64,000 nucleotides of DNA from Vicinamibacteraceae bacterium (GTDB lineage: Bacteria; Planctomycetota; Phycisphaerae; Phycisphaerales; UBA5793), in assembly GCA_011525805.1 (NCBI GenBank), contig WYBR01000109.1, positions 178,670 to 242,669 on the forward strand, in the 5' to 3' direction. The translations under genes were made by a program, and so were the position numbers. Position 1 is the stretch's first letter, and each line of letters begins with the position of its first letter. The notes under the pieces were generated by a model, which searched no databases, was not told the origin of the DNA, and saw nothing but the letters and a program-made list of their open reading frames with translations. Below are positions 35,594 through 44,445 of this stretch, piece by piece.

Positions 35594-38029
35594 ATGGATC
35601 TCATGCCCCTTCGCTTCAAGAGCCGCGTGCTCGCGCACCTGCAGGATCATCGCTACGAGCCGCTGGGCTTTGAGCCTCTGGCCGAGCAGGTCGGCGTCGA
35701 GCGCGAGGACCTGCCGGCCTTCGAGCAGGCGCTCGACGAGTTGATCGCGGCGGGGCAGGTCATCATGGCGCCGGGCGGCGAGTTCATGCTCCCGCCGATC
35801 GGGCGCGAAGTGACCGGGACGATCCGCGTCAACCCCAAGGGATTCGGCTTCCTCATTCCCGACACGCCCAATCGCGAAGGCGATCTCTTTATCCCGCCGG
35901 GCGCGACGGGGACGGCGGTGAGCGGCGACAAGGTCCGCGCCCGGGTGGTGCGCGGCCGATCGCGCGGCGGCCCGCCGGGCGCTTCGCCCTACACCGGCGA
36001 AGTGGTCGAGGTCATCCGCCGCGCGCGCTCCGCTTACGTCGGCACGCTGCGCCGCATCCAGCAGCACTGGCTCGTCGAGCCCGATGACCGGCAACTGCAC
36101 GATCTCATCCGCGTGCGCGACGTCGGCGCCAAGAACGCGAAGGAAGGCGACAAGGTCGTCGTCGAGATGATCCGCTATCCCGAGAGCGGCGCGTGGGGCG
36201 AGGGCGTCATCATCAAGCGACTCGGCGAAGCGGGGTTGCCCGATGTCGAGACGCAGGCGGTCATCCACACCTACAGCCTTCCCGGCCCCTTCCCTGAGTC
36301 GTGCCTCGACCAGGCGGCGGAGATGGCCCGGGCGTTCGCCGACACCGAAGAGTTCATCGAGGGGCGCGAAGACCTGCGCGAGCGATTCATCATCACCATC
36401 GATCCGCCCGATGCGCGCGACTTTGACGATGCGATCTCGATCGAGCGGCTCGAAGACGGTGGGTGGGAACTGGGCGTTCACATCGCCGACGCCTCGACCT
36501 TCGTCACCCTCGACTCAGCGCTCGATCTCGAAGCGCGGCAGCGCGGCAACAGCGTCTACCTGCCGCGCCACGTCATCCCCATGCTGCCCGAAGTGCTCAG
36601 CAACGGCGTGTGCTCGCTTCAGGAGGGCGTCGACCGCCTGACCAAGTCGGTCTTCATCCGCTACGACGGCAAGGGAAACGTGCGCGAGGAGCGCTACTGC
36701 AACTCGGTCATCCGGTCGAGCAAGCGGCTGACCTATCTTGAGGCCGAGCACCTCATCCTCGGCCACGAGTCCGAGGCCCGCAAGCACTCGATGAGCGAGA
36801 CGGAGTATCCGGGGCAACTCCCGCCGACGCTCAAACTCATGGATGAACTGGCGAAGATCCTCCGCAAGCGGCGCACGAAGGACGGCATGATCGTCCTCAC
36901 GCTGCCGGAGGTCGAGTTGATCTTCGACGACGCAGGGCGCGTGATCGGCGCCGAGCCGGAGGATGACGCGAGCACGCACGGCCTGATCGAGATGTTCATG
37001 GTTGAGGCGAACGAGGCGCTGGCGCGTCTGTTCGACCGCCTCGGCGTGCCGATCCTGCGGCGAACGCACCCGGATCCGTCAACCTTCGACCTCGGCGAGT
37101 TGCGGCAGTTCTTCCGGGTGGCCGGGCTGAATCTGCCCAAGAGTCCGACGCGATTCGAGTTGCAGCATGTCCTCGAGGCGACGCGCGGCACGCCGCGCCA
37201 GCACGCTATTCACCTGGCGATCCTCAAGAGCCTCACCAAGGCGGAGTACTCGCCCGCCCTCATCGGCCACTTCGCGCTGGCCAGCGCGCACTACGCGCAC
37301 TTCACCAGCCCGATCCGCCGTTATCCCGACCTCGTCCTGCACCGGCAACTCAGCGCATTTCTCGAGCGCACGCGAAACGGGCGCGACCGGCCGCGGGGCA
37401 AAGGCCACAAGCACATCGGCAACGCCCTGCGCAAGGACAAGCGCTGCCCCGACGAGGCGAAACTCATTGAGATCGGCGGGCGATGCAACGAGACGGAGCG
37501 CAGCGCCGAGATGGCCGAACGCAGCCTGCGCACCTTCCTTGTTCTCCAGTACCTGGCGCAGAAGCACCAGGGCGACGTGATGGATGGCGTCGTGACGGGA
37601 CTCTCCGAATCGGCCGTCTTTGTGCAACTCGAAAGTTGCCTCGTCGAAGGATACGTCAACATCCGCGACCCTGAGTCGTTTGAGGAGAGTGAAGGGACGC
37701 AGCGCCGCGGCAAGGGCGATCGCTCCAGTCGCTGGCGCATCAACCAGCAAACCGGCGCCCTCGTGGCCGCGAGCGGCGCGACGATCCAGATCGGCGACCG
37801 CCTGCGCGTGCGCCTCGTCATGATCGACCCGCCCGCCCGTCGCATGGACCTGCGCATCGTTGGCAAGGCTTCGGCGACTGACTCCAGTCGGACGCCCAAG
37901 GCCCACCACAAAGAGCACCAAGGCGCAAAGCCGGCACAAAGGGAAGAAAAGAAGAGAAAGACGATGGCCAAAGGGAAAGAGAAGGCGCCCACGAAAGGGT
38001 TTGGCGGGAGGAGGAAGAAGCGCCGGTGA
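35594..38029 (+). CDS. rnr: Ribonuclease R
   Basis: 811 residues. It degrades structured RNA 3'-5'. Order of domains: N-terminal winged helix (1-60), cold-shock domains (about 65-220), RNB catalytic domain (about 250-580) with DPPDARDFDDAIS at about 270, and the later AHYAHFTSPIRRYPDLVLHR. An S1 domain (about 640-755) includes VMDGVVTGLSESAVFVQLES. The last 45 residues are very basic and end in GGRRKKRR. From residue 771 the coding DNA is an inverted-repeat element that continues past the stop (see the repeat at 37904). ATG 35594 is preferred; ATG 35603 is possible. Confidence 0.93.
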   Translation: MDLMPLRFKSRVLAHLQDHRYEPLGFEPLAEQVGVEREDLPAFEQALDELIAAGQVIMAPGGEFMLPPIGREVTGTIRVNPKGFGFLIPDTPNREGDLFIPPGATGTAVSGDKVRARVVRGRSRGGPPGASPYTGEVVEVIRRARSAYVGTLRRIQQHWLVEPDDRQLHDLIRVRDVGAKNAKEGDKVVVEMIRYPESGAWGEGVIIKRLGEAGLPDVETQAVIHTYSLPGPFPESCLDQAAEMARAFADTEEFIEGREDLRERFIITIDPPDARDFDDAISIERLEDGGWELGVHIADASTFVTLDSALDLEARQRGNSVYLPRHVIPMLPEVLSNGVCSLQEGVDRLTKSVFIRYDGKGNVREERYCNSVIRSSKRLTYLEAEHLILGHESEARKHSMSETEYPGQLPPTLKLMDELAKILRKRRTKDGMIVLTLPEVELIFDDAGRVIGAEPEDDASTHGLIEMFMVEANEALARLFDRLGVPILRRTHPDPSTFDLGELRQFFRVAGLNLPKSPTRFELQHVLEATRGTPRQHAIHLAILKSLTKAEYSPALIGHFALASAHYAHFTSPIRRYPDLVLHRQLSAFLERTRNGRDRPRGKGHKHIGNALRKDKRCPDEAKLIEIGGRCNETERSAEMAERSLRTFLVLQYLAQKHQGDVMDGVVTGLSESAVFVQLESCLVEGYVNIRDPESFEESEGTQRRGKGDRSSRWRINQQTGALVAASGATIQIGDRLRVRLVMIDPPARRMDLRIVGKASATDSSRTPKAHHKEHQGAKPAQREEKKRKTMAKGKEKAPTKGFGGRRKKRR

Positions 38030-38096
38030 ATCCCGCCGTGGCGCTTGGAGCCCCCGCCCTTTGTGCCCCCTTTATGCCTCTGTGTCCTTTGTAGTG
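37904..38096. repeat. MITE-like inverted-repeat element at the 3' end of rnr
   Basis: The 40-bp arm 37904-37943 (CACCACAAAGAGCACC at its outer end) and the reverse complement of 38057-38096 (CACTACAAAGGACACA) align without gaps with 30 identical positions, including GCACAAAGGG at the inner end. The 113 bp between encode the basic rnr tail and its stop codon. The arms share a C-x-ACAAAG unit repeated about every 9 bp. Confidence 0.75.
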
Positions 38097-38113
38097 AACG
38101 AGGCGCGCCCGAC

Positions 38114-38908
38114 TCAGCAGCGGCCCAGAAACTCGCGGCGCACGTCGGCGAGGGCCTGGAAGCTCGCGCGCCAACTCTGCACGGCCGTCTGGTCGATGTC
38201 GGCGGAGATGACCGCGGGCTGACTCTCCGCCTGCGCGAGCACCTGCCCTTTCGGGTCGATAAGACGCGAGCCGCCGAGGTAGGTGAGGAATGGGTCACGG
38301 CCGCAGCGGTTGAGGCCGAGGACGTACGCCTGGTTCTCGATGGCGCGGGCGCTGAGCAGCGTGAGCCAGTGCTGGTGACGCGGCGCGGGCCAGGAAGCGC
38401 CGATCGTGAAGAGTTCAGCGCCGAGATCGATCGTCGCGAGGCGCCAGATCTCGGGGAAGCGCAGGTCGTAGCAGATCAGCGGGCACACCTTCAGGCCGTG
38501 CCAGTCGAAGGTGACGATCCGGTCGCCGCAGGCGAAGGCGTCGGACTCTTTGCCGCCGCTGAAGGGGAAGATCTTGGAGTAGCGGCAGATGAGTTCGCCC
38601 TCGGGGCTGAAGACGACGGCATCGTTGGTGGCCTTGCCGTGCGGATCGGGCCGCTGCACTGAAGCGCCCTGGAGGTAGACGCCCCAGCGCTTCGCCGCCG
38701 CGGCACACCACGATTCGCTTGCGCCGCCCGTGGCCTGCTCGGCCGTGACAGCCGTGTTGAGGCTGAAGCCGACGTCGAACATCTCAGGCAGGACGACCAG
38801 CGAGCCGCGCGGCGGCGCGGCCTGCTCCACCATCCGGTCCACGATCGCGTGGTTGGCAGCCTTGTCTTCCCAGACGATGTCGAATTGGACGGCGTAGACC
38901 CGCGGCAT
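38114..38908 (-). CDS. Carbon-nitrogen hydrolase (omega-amidase-like)
   Basis: 264 residues from [10 protein letters not shown]. The catalytic triad motifs of the nitrilase superfamily are visible: Glu in [13 protein letters not shown], Lys in [15 protein letters not shown] and Cys in [14 protein letters not shown]. The surroundings ([30 protein letters not shown]) match the omega-amidase / YafV group, which hydrolyses alpha-ketoglutaramate. TACGCT lies 8 nt before the ATG. Confidence 0.85.
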   Translation of the reverse strand: MPRVYAVQFDIVWEDKAANHAIVDRMVEQAAPPRGSLVVLPEMFDVGFSLNTAVTAEQATGGASESWCAAAAKRWGVYLQGASVQRPDPHGKATNDAVVFSPEGELICRYSKIFPFSGGKESDAFACGDRIVTFDWHGLKVCPLICYDLRFPEIWRLATIDLGAELFTIGASWPAPRHQHWLTLLSARAIENQAYVLGLNRCGRDPFLTYLGGSRLIDPKGQVLAQAESQPAVISADIDQTAVQSWRASFQALADVRREFLGRC

Positions 38909-38916
38909 GATCGAGA

Positions 38917-38922
38917 AGCGTA
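38917..38922 (-). promoter_or_regulatory. -10-like TACGCT ahead of the omega-amidase-like gene
   Basis: Eight nt before the ATG at 38908. Confidence 0.35.
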
Positions 38923-38940
38923 TCAACGATGTTTACCCGC

Positions 38941-38974
38941 GACCCGAAGGCTCTGCGAAGGGGAGCGCCGGCGG
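38941..38974 (+). repeat. Partial copy of the dispersed repeat (3' end only)
   Basis: GACCCGAAGGCTCTGCG followed by GGGGAGCGCC matches the last third of repeat copies A and B, including a C/T variant shared with copy A. It lies between the omega-amidase-like and dut genes. Confidence 0.55.
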
Positions 38975-38983
38975 TCGAACGCA

Positions 38984-38989
38984 TACGAT
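38984..38989 (+). promoter_or_regulatory. -10-like TACGAT ahead of dut
   Basis: Six nt before ATG 38996; leaderless transcript likely. Confidence 0.4.
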
Positions 38990-38995
38990 CGCCCC

Positions 38996-39436
38996 ATGAC
39001 CATCGAAGTGCGCCTCGAGCGCCTCAAGGAAGGAGTCCCGCTGCCCGCGTACCAGAGCGAGCACGCGGCCGGTATGGACCTGCATGCGGCCATTGCAGCC
39101 GCCGTCACGCTCCGGCCCGGCGACATCCGCCTTATCCCCTGTGGCTTCCGCATGGCCGTGCCGATCGGCTATGAGGCGCAGGTCCGCCCTCGCTCGGGCC
39201 TGGCGAGCCGGCACGGCATTTCGATGCCCAACGCTCCCGGCACGATCGACGCCGACTACCGTGGCGAAGTCTGCGTGCCGCTCATCAACCTCGGCCGCGA
39301 GCCCTTCATCGTCGAGCCGCACATGCGCATCGCGCAGATGGTGATCGCTCCCGTCGCGCACGCGAAGGTGATGGAAGTCGCGGCGCTCGACGAGACGAGC
39401 CGCGGCGCCGGCGGCTTCGGCTCGACGGGTCACTGA
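38996..39436 (+). CDS. dut: dUTP diphosphatase
   Basis: 146 residues. It converts dUTP to dUMP, keeping uracil out of DNA and feeding dTMP synthesis. The five motifs are present: [10 protein letters not shown] (1), [11 protein letters not shown] (2), [12 protein letters not shown] (3), [10 protein letters not shown] (4) and the C-terminal [10 protein letters not shown] (5). It acts as a trimer. Length is usual. Confidence 0.97.
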   Translation: MTIEVRLERLKEGVPLPAYQSEHAAGMDLHAAIAAAVTLRPGDIRLIPCGFRMAVPIGYEAQVRPRSGLASRHGISMPNAPGTIDADYRGEVCVPLINLGREPFIVEPHMRIAQMVIAPVAHAKVMEVAALDETSRGAGGFGSTGH

Positions 39437-39451
39437 AGCATCGAGCGGCGC

Positions 39452-40297
39452 TCAGTTCTCGTCGCGTTTCTTCTCCTCGGGAAAGAGGAGGTAGCGCAGC
39501 GGGTGGAAGGGGTCGCCGTCGTACTTCACGACGCCGGCGTGCCCATCGAGAAACGCCATCGAATAGGCCCTGTCGGTCGAATGGTGATTGGCTCGGGGCG
39601 GCTTGCGGAAGACGGCGTGAAAGCCGCCCGGCTCGTCGAGATACGAAACCATCTGCGAGGCGATCTGCAGCCGGGCCCGCGTGAACGCGCGCACGCCCGC
39701 CGGCCAGGTCATCGGCTCGGCGACGTCGTTGTAGAAGAACGCGTGGAAGGGATACCACGTCGCATTGAAGCCGTACGACGTGCCCACCAGCCGGTAGGCG
39801 CTTGTATCCGAGGCGGGTTCAGGCTGGTCGAACCGCTCCGTGAGATTGAACAGGAGATCGTCCGGGCATTCGAAGATGGGGAAGTTGAAGCGTCTCGGAT
39901 CCATGAACTCCCGGCGACCGATGCTCGCGTCGCCGCGCGGGAGATCGGGATGGGCGTAACGATTGAGCGGACGCTCATAGGGGAGGTAGAGGTGGCTCCA
40001 GTCGCCTTCGGTGCGAGTGGTGTACCGCCCGCCGTGGCTGTAGCAGTCGAGGATGGCGTGGCCGCGCGGCACGAGGATGGGCATGACGTCGTTGTGCTCG
40101 TCGAGGTACATCGCCGTCGCCGTCATGATCTGGCTGAGGTTGCTCAGGCACCCACCCTGCCGCGCGGCATGACGCGCCCGGGAAAGCGCCGGCAGAAGCA
40201 GCGCGATCAGCACGGTGATGATCGAGATTACCACGAGCAACTCGATGAGTGTGAACGCGGCGGGCCGCCGCGGCTGGTTGGCGGGAGGTCGGAACAT
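39452..40297 (-). CDS. Prepilin-type pseudopilin (planctomycete DUF1559-like architecture)
   Basis: 281 residues. After a short basic leader comes the prepilin cleavage/methylation motif [20 protein letters not shown] (cleaved before Phe, Glu at +5), then an N-terminal helix rich in Ala and Arg ([20 protein letters not shown]). The large C-terminal domain has [17 protein letters not shown], resembling the H-x-DG end motif of planctomycete pseudopilins. Exported by a type II secretion or type IV pilus machine, likely forming a fibre or envelope structure. No pil or gsp genes are next to it. Confidence 0.8.
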   Translation of the reverse strand: MFRPPANQPRRPAAFTLIELLVVISIITVLIALLLPALSRARHAARQGGCLSNLSQIMTATAMYLDEHNDVMPILVPRGHAILDCYSHGGRYTTRTEGDWSHLYLPYERPLNRYAHPDLPRGDASIGRREFMDPRRFNFPIFECPDDLLFNLTERFDQPEPASDTSAYRLVGTSYGFNATWYPFHAFFYNDVAEPMTWPAGVRAFTRARLQIASQMVSYLDEPGGFHAVFRKPPRANHHSTDRAYSMAFLDGHAGVVKYDGDPFHPLRYLLFPEEKKRDEN

Positions 40298-40518
40298 CGG
40301 CAGTCAGCAGGCTCCTTGCTCGTGAACACAGTAGAAACCTCGGCGGCGGGCGTCCTGTTCCCCCACGATCGGGATTCGATCGGGATCGACCGCCGCGAAA
40401 TCGCCGAGCGCGCTCCCGCCAGAACCCGAACGGACTTTCTTCACGCCGGCCGCGCCGGAGGTTCGATATCATTGGGCGGACCATTGCGCGCCGGCCGGGG
40501 AGCGGGAGGAGTAGGGCA

Positions 40519-43245
40519 GTGGCCGCACGGTCCGACCTCCGGGTCGTGGCGCGGACCGAGGACAAAGCCGACCGCATGGCACGAGCGAAGGGCAAATCCG
40601 CAGACTCATCGGCCGGGCAGGAGCGCGGCGGCTCAGGCCTGTCGCCCGCGTGGCGCCTCGTCGGCTGGCTGGCGCTGGCGGCTCTGGTCGCGTTTCTCGG
40701 GGCATCGCTGCTGAGTTTCGATCCGGCCGATGCGCCGAGCCACGCCGTTTCCATTCACAACGATCCGCCGGCGAACTGGTGCGGCCGCATCGGCGCCTTC
40801 GTCGCCTACTACGCCTACCACGCGCTGGGCCACGGTCTGTGGGCGGGGCTGGCGCTGCTGCTCGCTTACCTCGCGCTGACGGCCTGGGGCACGCGCATCG
40901 GGCACGCCTGGGTCCGCTTCGGCGGCGTCGCGGCGGTCGTGCTCGCCGTCTCCGGCCTTCAGCGACTCTGGATGCCGACTTCGGGCCCCTTTCCCGAGGG
41001 CGGCGGCGGGCTGCTTGCCATCGCGGGCGTGGACTATCTCATCGGACGATTCAACGGTCCAGGCACGGCCATCATCCTCATCCTCCTGCTGCTCGTCGGC
41101 GCCATCGTCGCGGCCGACCGCCTCGTGCTGGCGCTGCCGGTTGTGGCGCTGCGTGCGGCGGGGCTGATGAAGAAGGTGCCCGTGGGCAGGGCCGTCAGCG
41201 CCGTTACCAGCATCGCCGCCTCGACGGGCGCAGCGCTCTCATCGGGCGGCAGTGAAGAGGCCACTCCGAGTGAAGACGCGGAATCGTCCGCGGCCGCGGC
41301 GCGACCGGTGCGCCGGGGCAGGCCGCCGGCGACCGCGCCCTCCATCAGCCCCGACGCGGGCGGGTTCGCCGGCACGGAATCGTTCGCCATGGAGGAAGCC
41401 GCCCGCAATGCGTCGGACGCAGCCGACGCCGCCGCCACCGTGCGCTCGACGCAGATCAACATGGAGGCGCTGCGCGAGAAGATCCGCAAACTGCCCGTCA
41501 ACATTTCCTCGCGCCCCAGGCCCGCCGGAAAGAACGCCAAGATCGATCTGCCCCGCAACGACGATTACAGCGGCTACCAGTTCCCCTCTCTCGATCTGCT
41601 AATCGAGCCGGAGGAGACCTTCACCGAGAAGATGGAGCAGTTCGTCCGCGAGCAGGCCGAAGTGCTCGAACACGCGCTGATGGTCTACGGCATCGAGGGC
41701 GAGGTGGTCGGCATCGACTCCGGCCCGGTCATCACGCTTTACGAGGTGCAACTCACGCCGGGAACGAAGGTGTCCTCCATCAACTCGATCGCCTCGGACA
41801 TCGCCCGCTCGCTGCGCGCCCAGAACATCCGAATCGTCGCGAACATGGCGGGCAAGTCGACGATCGGCGTCGAAGTGCCCAACCTCAACAAGGAAAAAGT
41901 GCGCATCAAGGAACTGATGACGGCCGCGTCGGAGGCCGCGAAGATGCGCCTGCCGATGTTCCTCGGCAAGGACGCCTCGGGCACGCCGCTCATCGCCGAC
42001 CTCTCCGCCATGCCCCACATGCTCGTCGCCGGCACGACCGGCTCGGGCAAGAGCGTGTGCATCAACACCATCATCATGTCCTTCCTCTACACGCGAAGGC
42101 CCGATGAACTCAAACTGATTCTCGTCGATCCGAAGATGGTCGAGATGGGGCAGTTCAAGGAGATTCCACACCTCATGTGCCCGGTGGTGACGGAGATGGG
42201 CAAGGCGGCGGCGATCCTCGAGTGGGCCGTCACCAAGATGGAGGAGCGCTACGAACTCCTGTCCGAAGTCGGCGTGCGCGACGTCGCCGCCTACAACATG
42301 CTCACATGGGAGGAGATCGAAGAGCGCCTCGGCCCGATGACCGAGCAGGAGGCCGCGAGCATCCCCAAGAAGATCCCCTACATCGTCTTCATCATCGACG
42401 AACTCGCCGACCTCATCATGACGCACAAGGAGGTCGAGACGCACATCGTGCGCATCGCGCAGAAGGCGCGGGCGGTGGGCATCCACCTCATCCTCGCCAC
42501 GCAGCGACCTCAGGCCAACGTCGTCACCGGCCTGATCAAGAGCAACATGCCCTGCCGCATCTCGTTCAGAGTCGCCTCGGGCATGGACAGCCGCATCGTC
42601 CTCGACCAGAAGGGGGCGGAATTGCTGCTCGGCCAGGGCGACATGATGTTCCTCGGCCCGCGCACCAGCGAAGTGACCCGCGCGCAGGGCACGCTCGTAG
42701 ACGACCTCGAAATCCGGCGCGTGACGCGCTTCCTCAAGGAAGTCGCCGCGCCGAGTTTCGAGCGCCAACTCATGGTCCTCCGCTCGCCTGGTGTCGAAGG
42801 CGAAGCGGATGCCGGCCTCGACGAAGGCGAGCGCGACCCGCTCTTCTTCAAGGCGGTGGACATCATCGTCGAATCCGGCCGCGGCTCGGTCTCGCTCCTC
42901 CAGCGCCGCCTGGCGATCGGCTACACCCGCGCCAGCCGGCTCATCGACCAGATGGGCCTGGCCGGCATCATCGGCGAGCACAAGGGCTCGGTCGCCCGCG
43001 AAGTGATCGTCACGCCGCAGGAGTGGGAGCAGATGCGCCGAATGATGGAGGAAGGCGAAGCCGAAGGAACGCTCTTTTCCGGTGAAGACGAAGCCGACGG
43101 CTCGGAGAGGTCCAGTGCCGCGGAGGCGAACGCCGGGCCGAACTTCGAGCACGACGACGACGATGAGGATGAAGAGGATGTCATCCTCGTTGAAGACGAC
43201 GAAGACGAGTCCCCCCTCGACTCAGGCCGGCGGATGAAGTCGTAA
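40519..43245 (+). CDS. ftsK: DNA translocase FtsK/SpoIIIE
   Basis: 908 residues, GTG start 8 nt after GGGAGGAG. It pumps chromosomes through the closing septum. Three to four membrane helices lie at about 50-75, 100-130, 140-160 and 180-215. Then a Pro/Ala-rich linker, the alpha/beta domains, Walker A GTTGSGKSVC near residue 505, Walker B YIVFIIDELADLIM near 622, and a C-terminal winged-helix gamma domain (ESGRGSVSLLQRRLAIGYTR) at about 780-845 which reads KOPS-like sites. The last 40 residues are a very acidic tail (DDDDEDEEDVILVEDDEDES), which is unusual. Confidence 0.95.
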   Translation: MAARSDLRVVARTEDKADRMARAKGKSADSSAGQERGGSGLSPAWRLVGWLALAALVAFLGASLLSFDPADAPSHAVSIHNDPPANWCGRIGAFVAYYAYHALGHGLWAGLALLLAYLALTAWGTRIGHAWVRFGGVAAVVLAVSGLQRLWMPTSGPFPEGGGGLLAIAGVDYLIGRFNGPGTAIILILLLLVGAIVAADRLVLALPVVALRAAGLMKKVPVGRAVSAVTSIAASTGAALSSGGSEEATPSEDAESSAAAARPVRRGRPPATAPSISPDAGGFAGTESFAMEEAARNASDAADAAATVRSTQINMEALREKIRKLPVNISSRPRPAGKNAKIDLPRNDDYSGYQFPSLDLLIEPEETFTEKMEQFVREQAEVLEHALMVYGIEGEVVGIDSGPVITLYEVQLTPGTKVSSINSIASDIARSLRAQNIRIVANMAGKSTIGVEVPNLNKEKVRIKELMTAASEAAKMRLPMFLGKDASGTPLIADLSAMPHMLVAGTTGSGKSVCINTIIMSFLYTRRPDELKLILVDPKMVEMGQFKEIPHLMCPVVTEMGKAAAILEWAVTKMEERYELLSEVGVRDVAAYNMLTWEEIEERLGPMTEQEAASIPKKIPYIVFIIDELADLIMTHKEVETHIVRIAQKARAVGIHLILATQRPQANVVTGLIKSNMPCRISFRVASGMDSRIVLDQKGAELLLGQGDMMFLGPRTSEVTRAQGTLVDDLEIRRVTRFLKEVAAPSFERQLMVLRSPGVEGEADAGLDEGERDPLFFKAVDIIVESGRGSVSLLQRRLAIGYTRASRLIDQMGLAGIIGEHKGSVAREVIVTPQEWEQMRRMMEEGEAEGTLFSGEDEADGSERSSAAEANAGPNFEHDDDDEDEEDVILVEDDEDESPLDSGRRMKS

Positions 43246-43349
43246 ACTCGCCGCCAACCGGCTCGGTCAAACGACGCGGCGATCCGTGCTTTACCCAGAG
43301 GCGGCGAAGCAAGGCCCCGTTCACGGAGACCACCCATCGGACGCAGCGC

Positions 43350-44381
43350 TCACTCATACCTCGGTTCGTCAACCGCTTCGAGCAGGCGGTTGACGAGGTC
43401 GCGCGTGGTGATGTTCTCGCCGGTCGCGGTGTAGTTGAGGACGAGGCGGTGGCGCAAGACGGGCATCGCGGCCCGGCGGACGTCGGCCGCGGAAGGCGTC
43501 GGCCGTCCTTCGAGCAGGCACCAGCACCGCGCCGCGAGAAGCAGGTACTGGGCCGCGCGCGGCCCCGCCCCCCACGCGACGTAGGGCCGCACATCGTCGG
43601 GGCACGAAGCATCATCCGGGCGCGTCGCACGCGCGAGATCGACGGCATGATCGATGACGTGATCGCTCACCGGCACCTGGCTGATCAGCTGGCGGCAGCG
43701 CACGAGGTCGTCGCGGCCGAAGACGGCGCGCACCGCCTGGCGGGCGATGCGATCGGCCTCGGCGGCAATCAGGCGCTCCTCGGCGCGCCCTGGGTAATCC
43801 ATCCACAGACTGAACATGAAGCGGTCGAGTTGCGCCTCGGGCAGGGGGTACGTCCCCTCCTGCTCGATGGGGTTCTGCGTGGCGACGACGACGAAGGGCT
43901 CGGGCAGGCGCCGCGTCTCGCCGGCGATGGTGACCTGGTGCTCGGCCATGGCCTCAAGCAGCGCCGCCTGCGTCTTAGGCGGCGTGCGGTTAATCTCATC
44001 GGCGAGCAGGACGCTCACGAAGATCGGCCCGGGAATGTAGCGCAGATGGCGCTGGCCCGTCGCCGCATCGGTCTCGACGACTTCGGTCCCGAGCACGTCG
44101 CTGGGCATCATGTCCGGCGTGAACTGGATGCGGTTGAACTCGAGATCGACGCTCCGCGCCAGCGTGCGCACGAGCAGCGTCTTGGCGAGTCCGGGCACGC
44201 CGACGATGAGGGTGTGCCCCTGGCAAAAGAGGGCGACGAGAAGTTGCTCGACGATCTCGTGCTGGCCGACGATCACCTGCCGCACCTGCTCGCGCAACTG
44301 GGCGAAGCGGCGGGGGAGGTCGTCGAGGGCGGCGAGATCGACCGTCCGGTTGGCAGGGGCCTCGTCAGGCATGGAGCGCAT
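43350..44381 (-). CDS. MoxR-family AAA+ ATPase
   Basis: 343 residues from ATG 44381; a second ATG at 44372 is also possible. Walker A is GVPGLAKTLL, Walker B LLADEINRTPPKTQAALLEA, and sensor 1 is VVATQNPIEQEGTYPLPEAQ. These ATPases work as chaperones with VWA-domain or DUF58 partners; none lies directly next to it here, but DUF4159-type partners are at 8549 in the same window. Confidence 0.9.
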   Translation of the reverse strand: MRSMPDEAPANRTVDLAALDDLPRRFAQLREQVRQVIVGQHEIVEQLLVALFCQGHTLIVGVPGLAKTLLVRTLARSVDLEFNRIQFTPDMMPSDVLGTEVVETDAATGQRHLRYIPGPIFVSVLLADEINRTPPKTQAALLEAMAEHQVTIAGETRRLPEPFVVVATQNPIEQEGTYPLPEAQLDRFMFSLWMDYPGRAEERLIAAEADRIARQAVRAVFGRDDLVRCRQLISQVPVSDHVIDHAVDLARATRPDDASCPDDVRPYVAWGAGPRAAQYLLLAARCWCLLEGRPTPSAADVRRAAMPVLRHRLVLNYTATGENITTRDLVNRLLEAVDEPRYE

Positions 44382-44445
44382 GATACGCGGCAGGCCCGTG
44401 TCGATCGGCTGACTGACTAGATTCAGGGCGCGCGACGGCCAGGAA

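Noticed and set aside
41599..43152. A 517-codon frame opposite ftsK.
   Set aside because: Shadow; composition is that of complemented FtsK codons (Glu, Asp, His, Val, Arg) without any domain.
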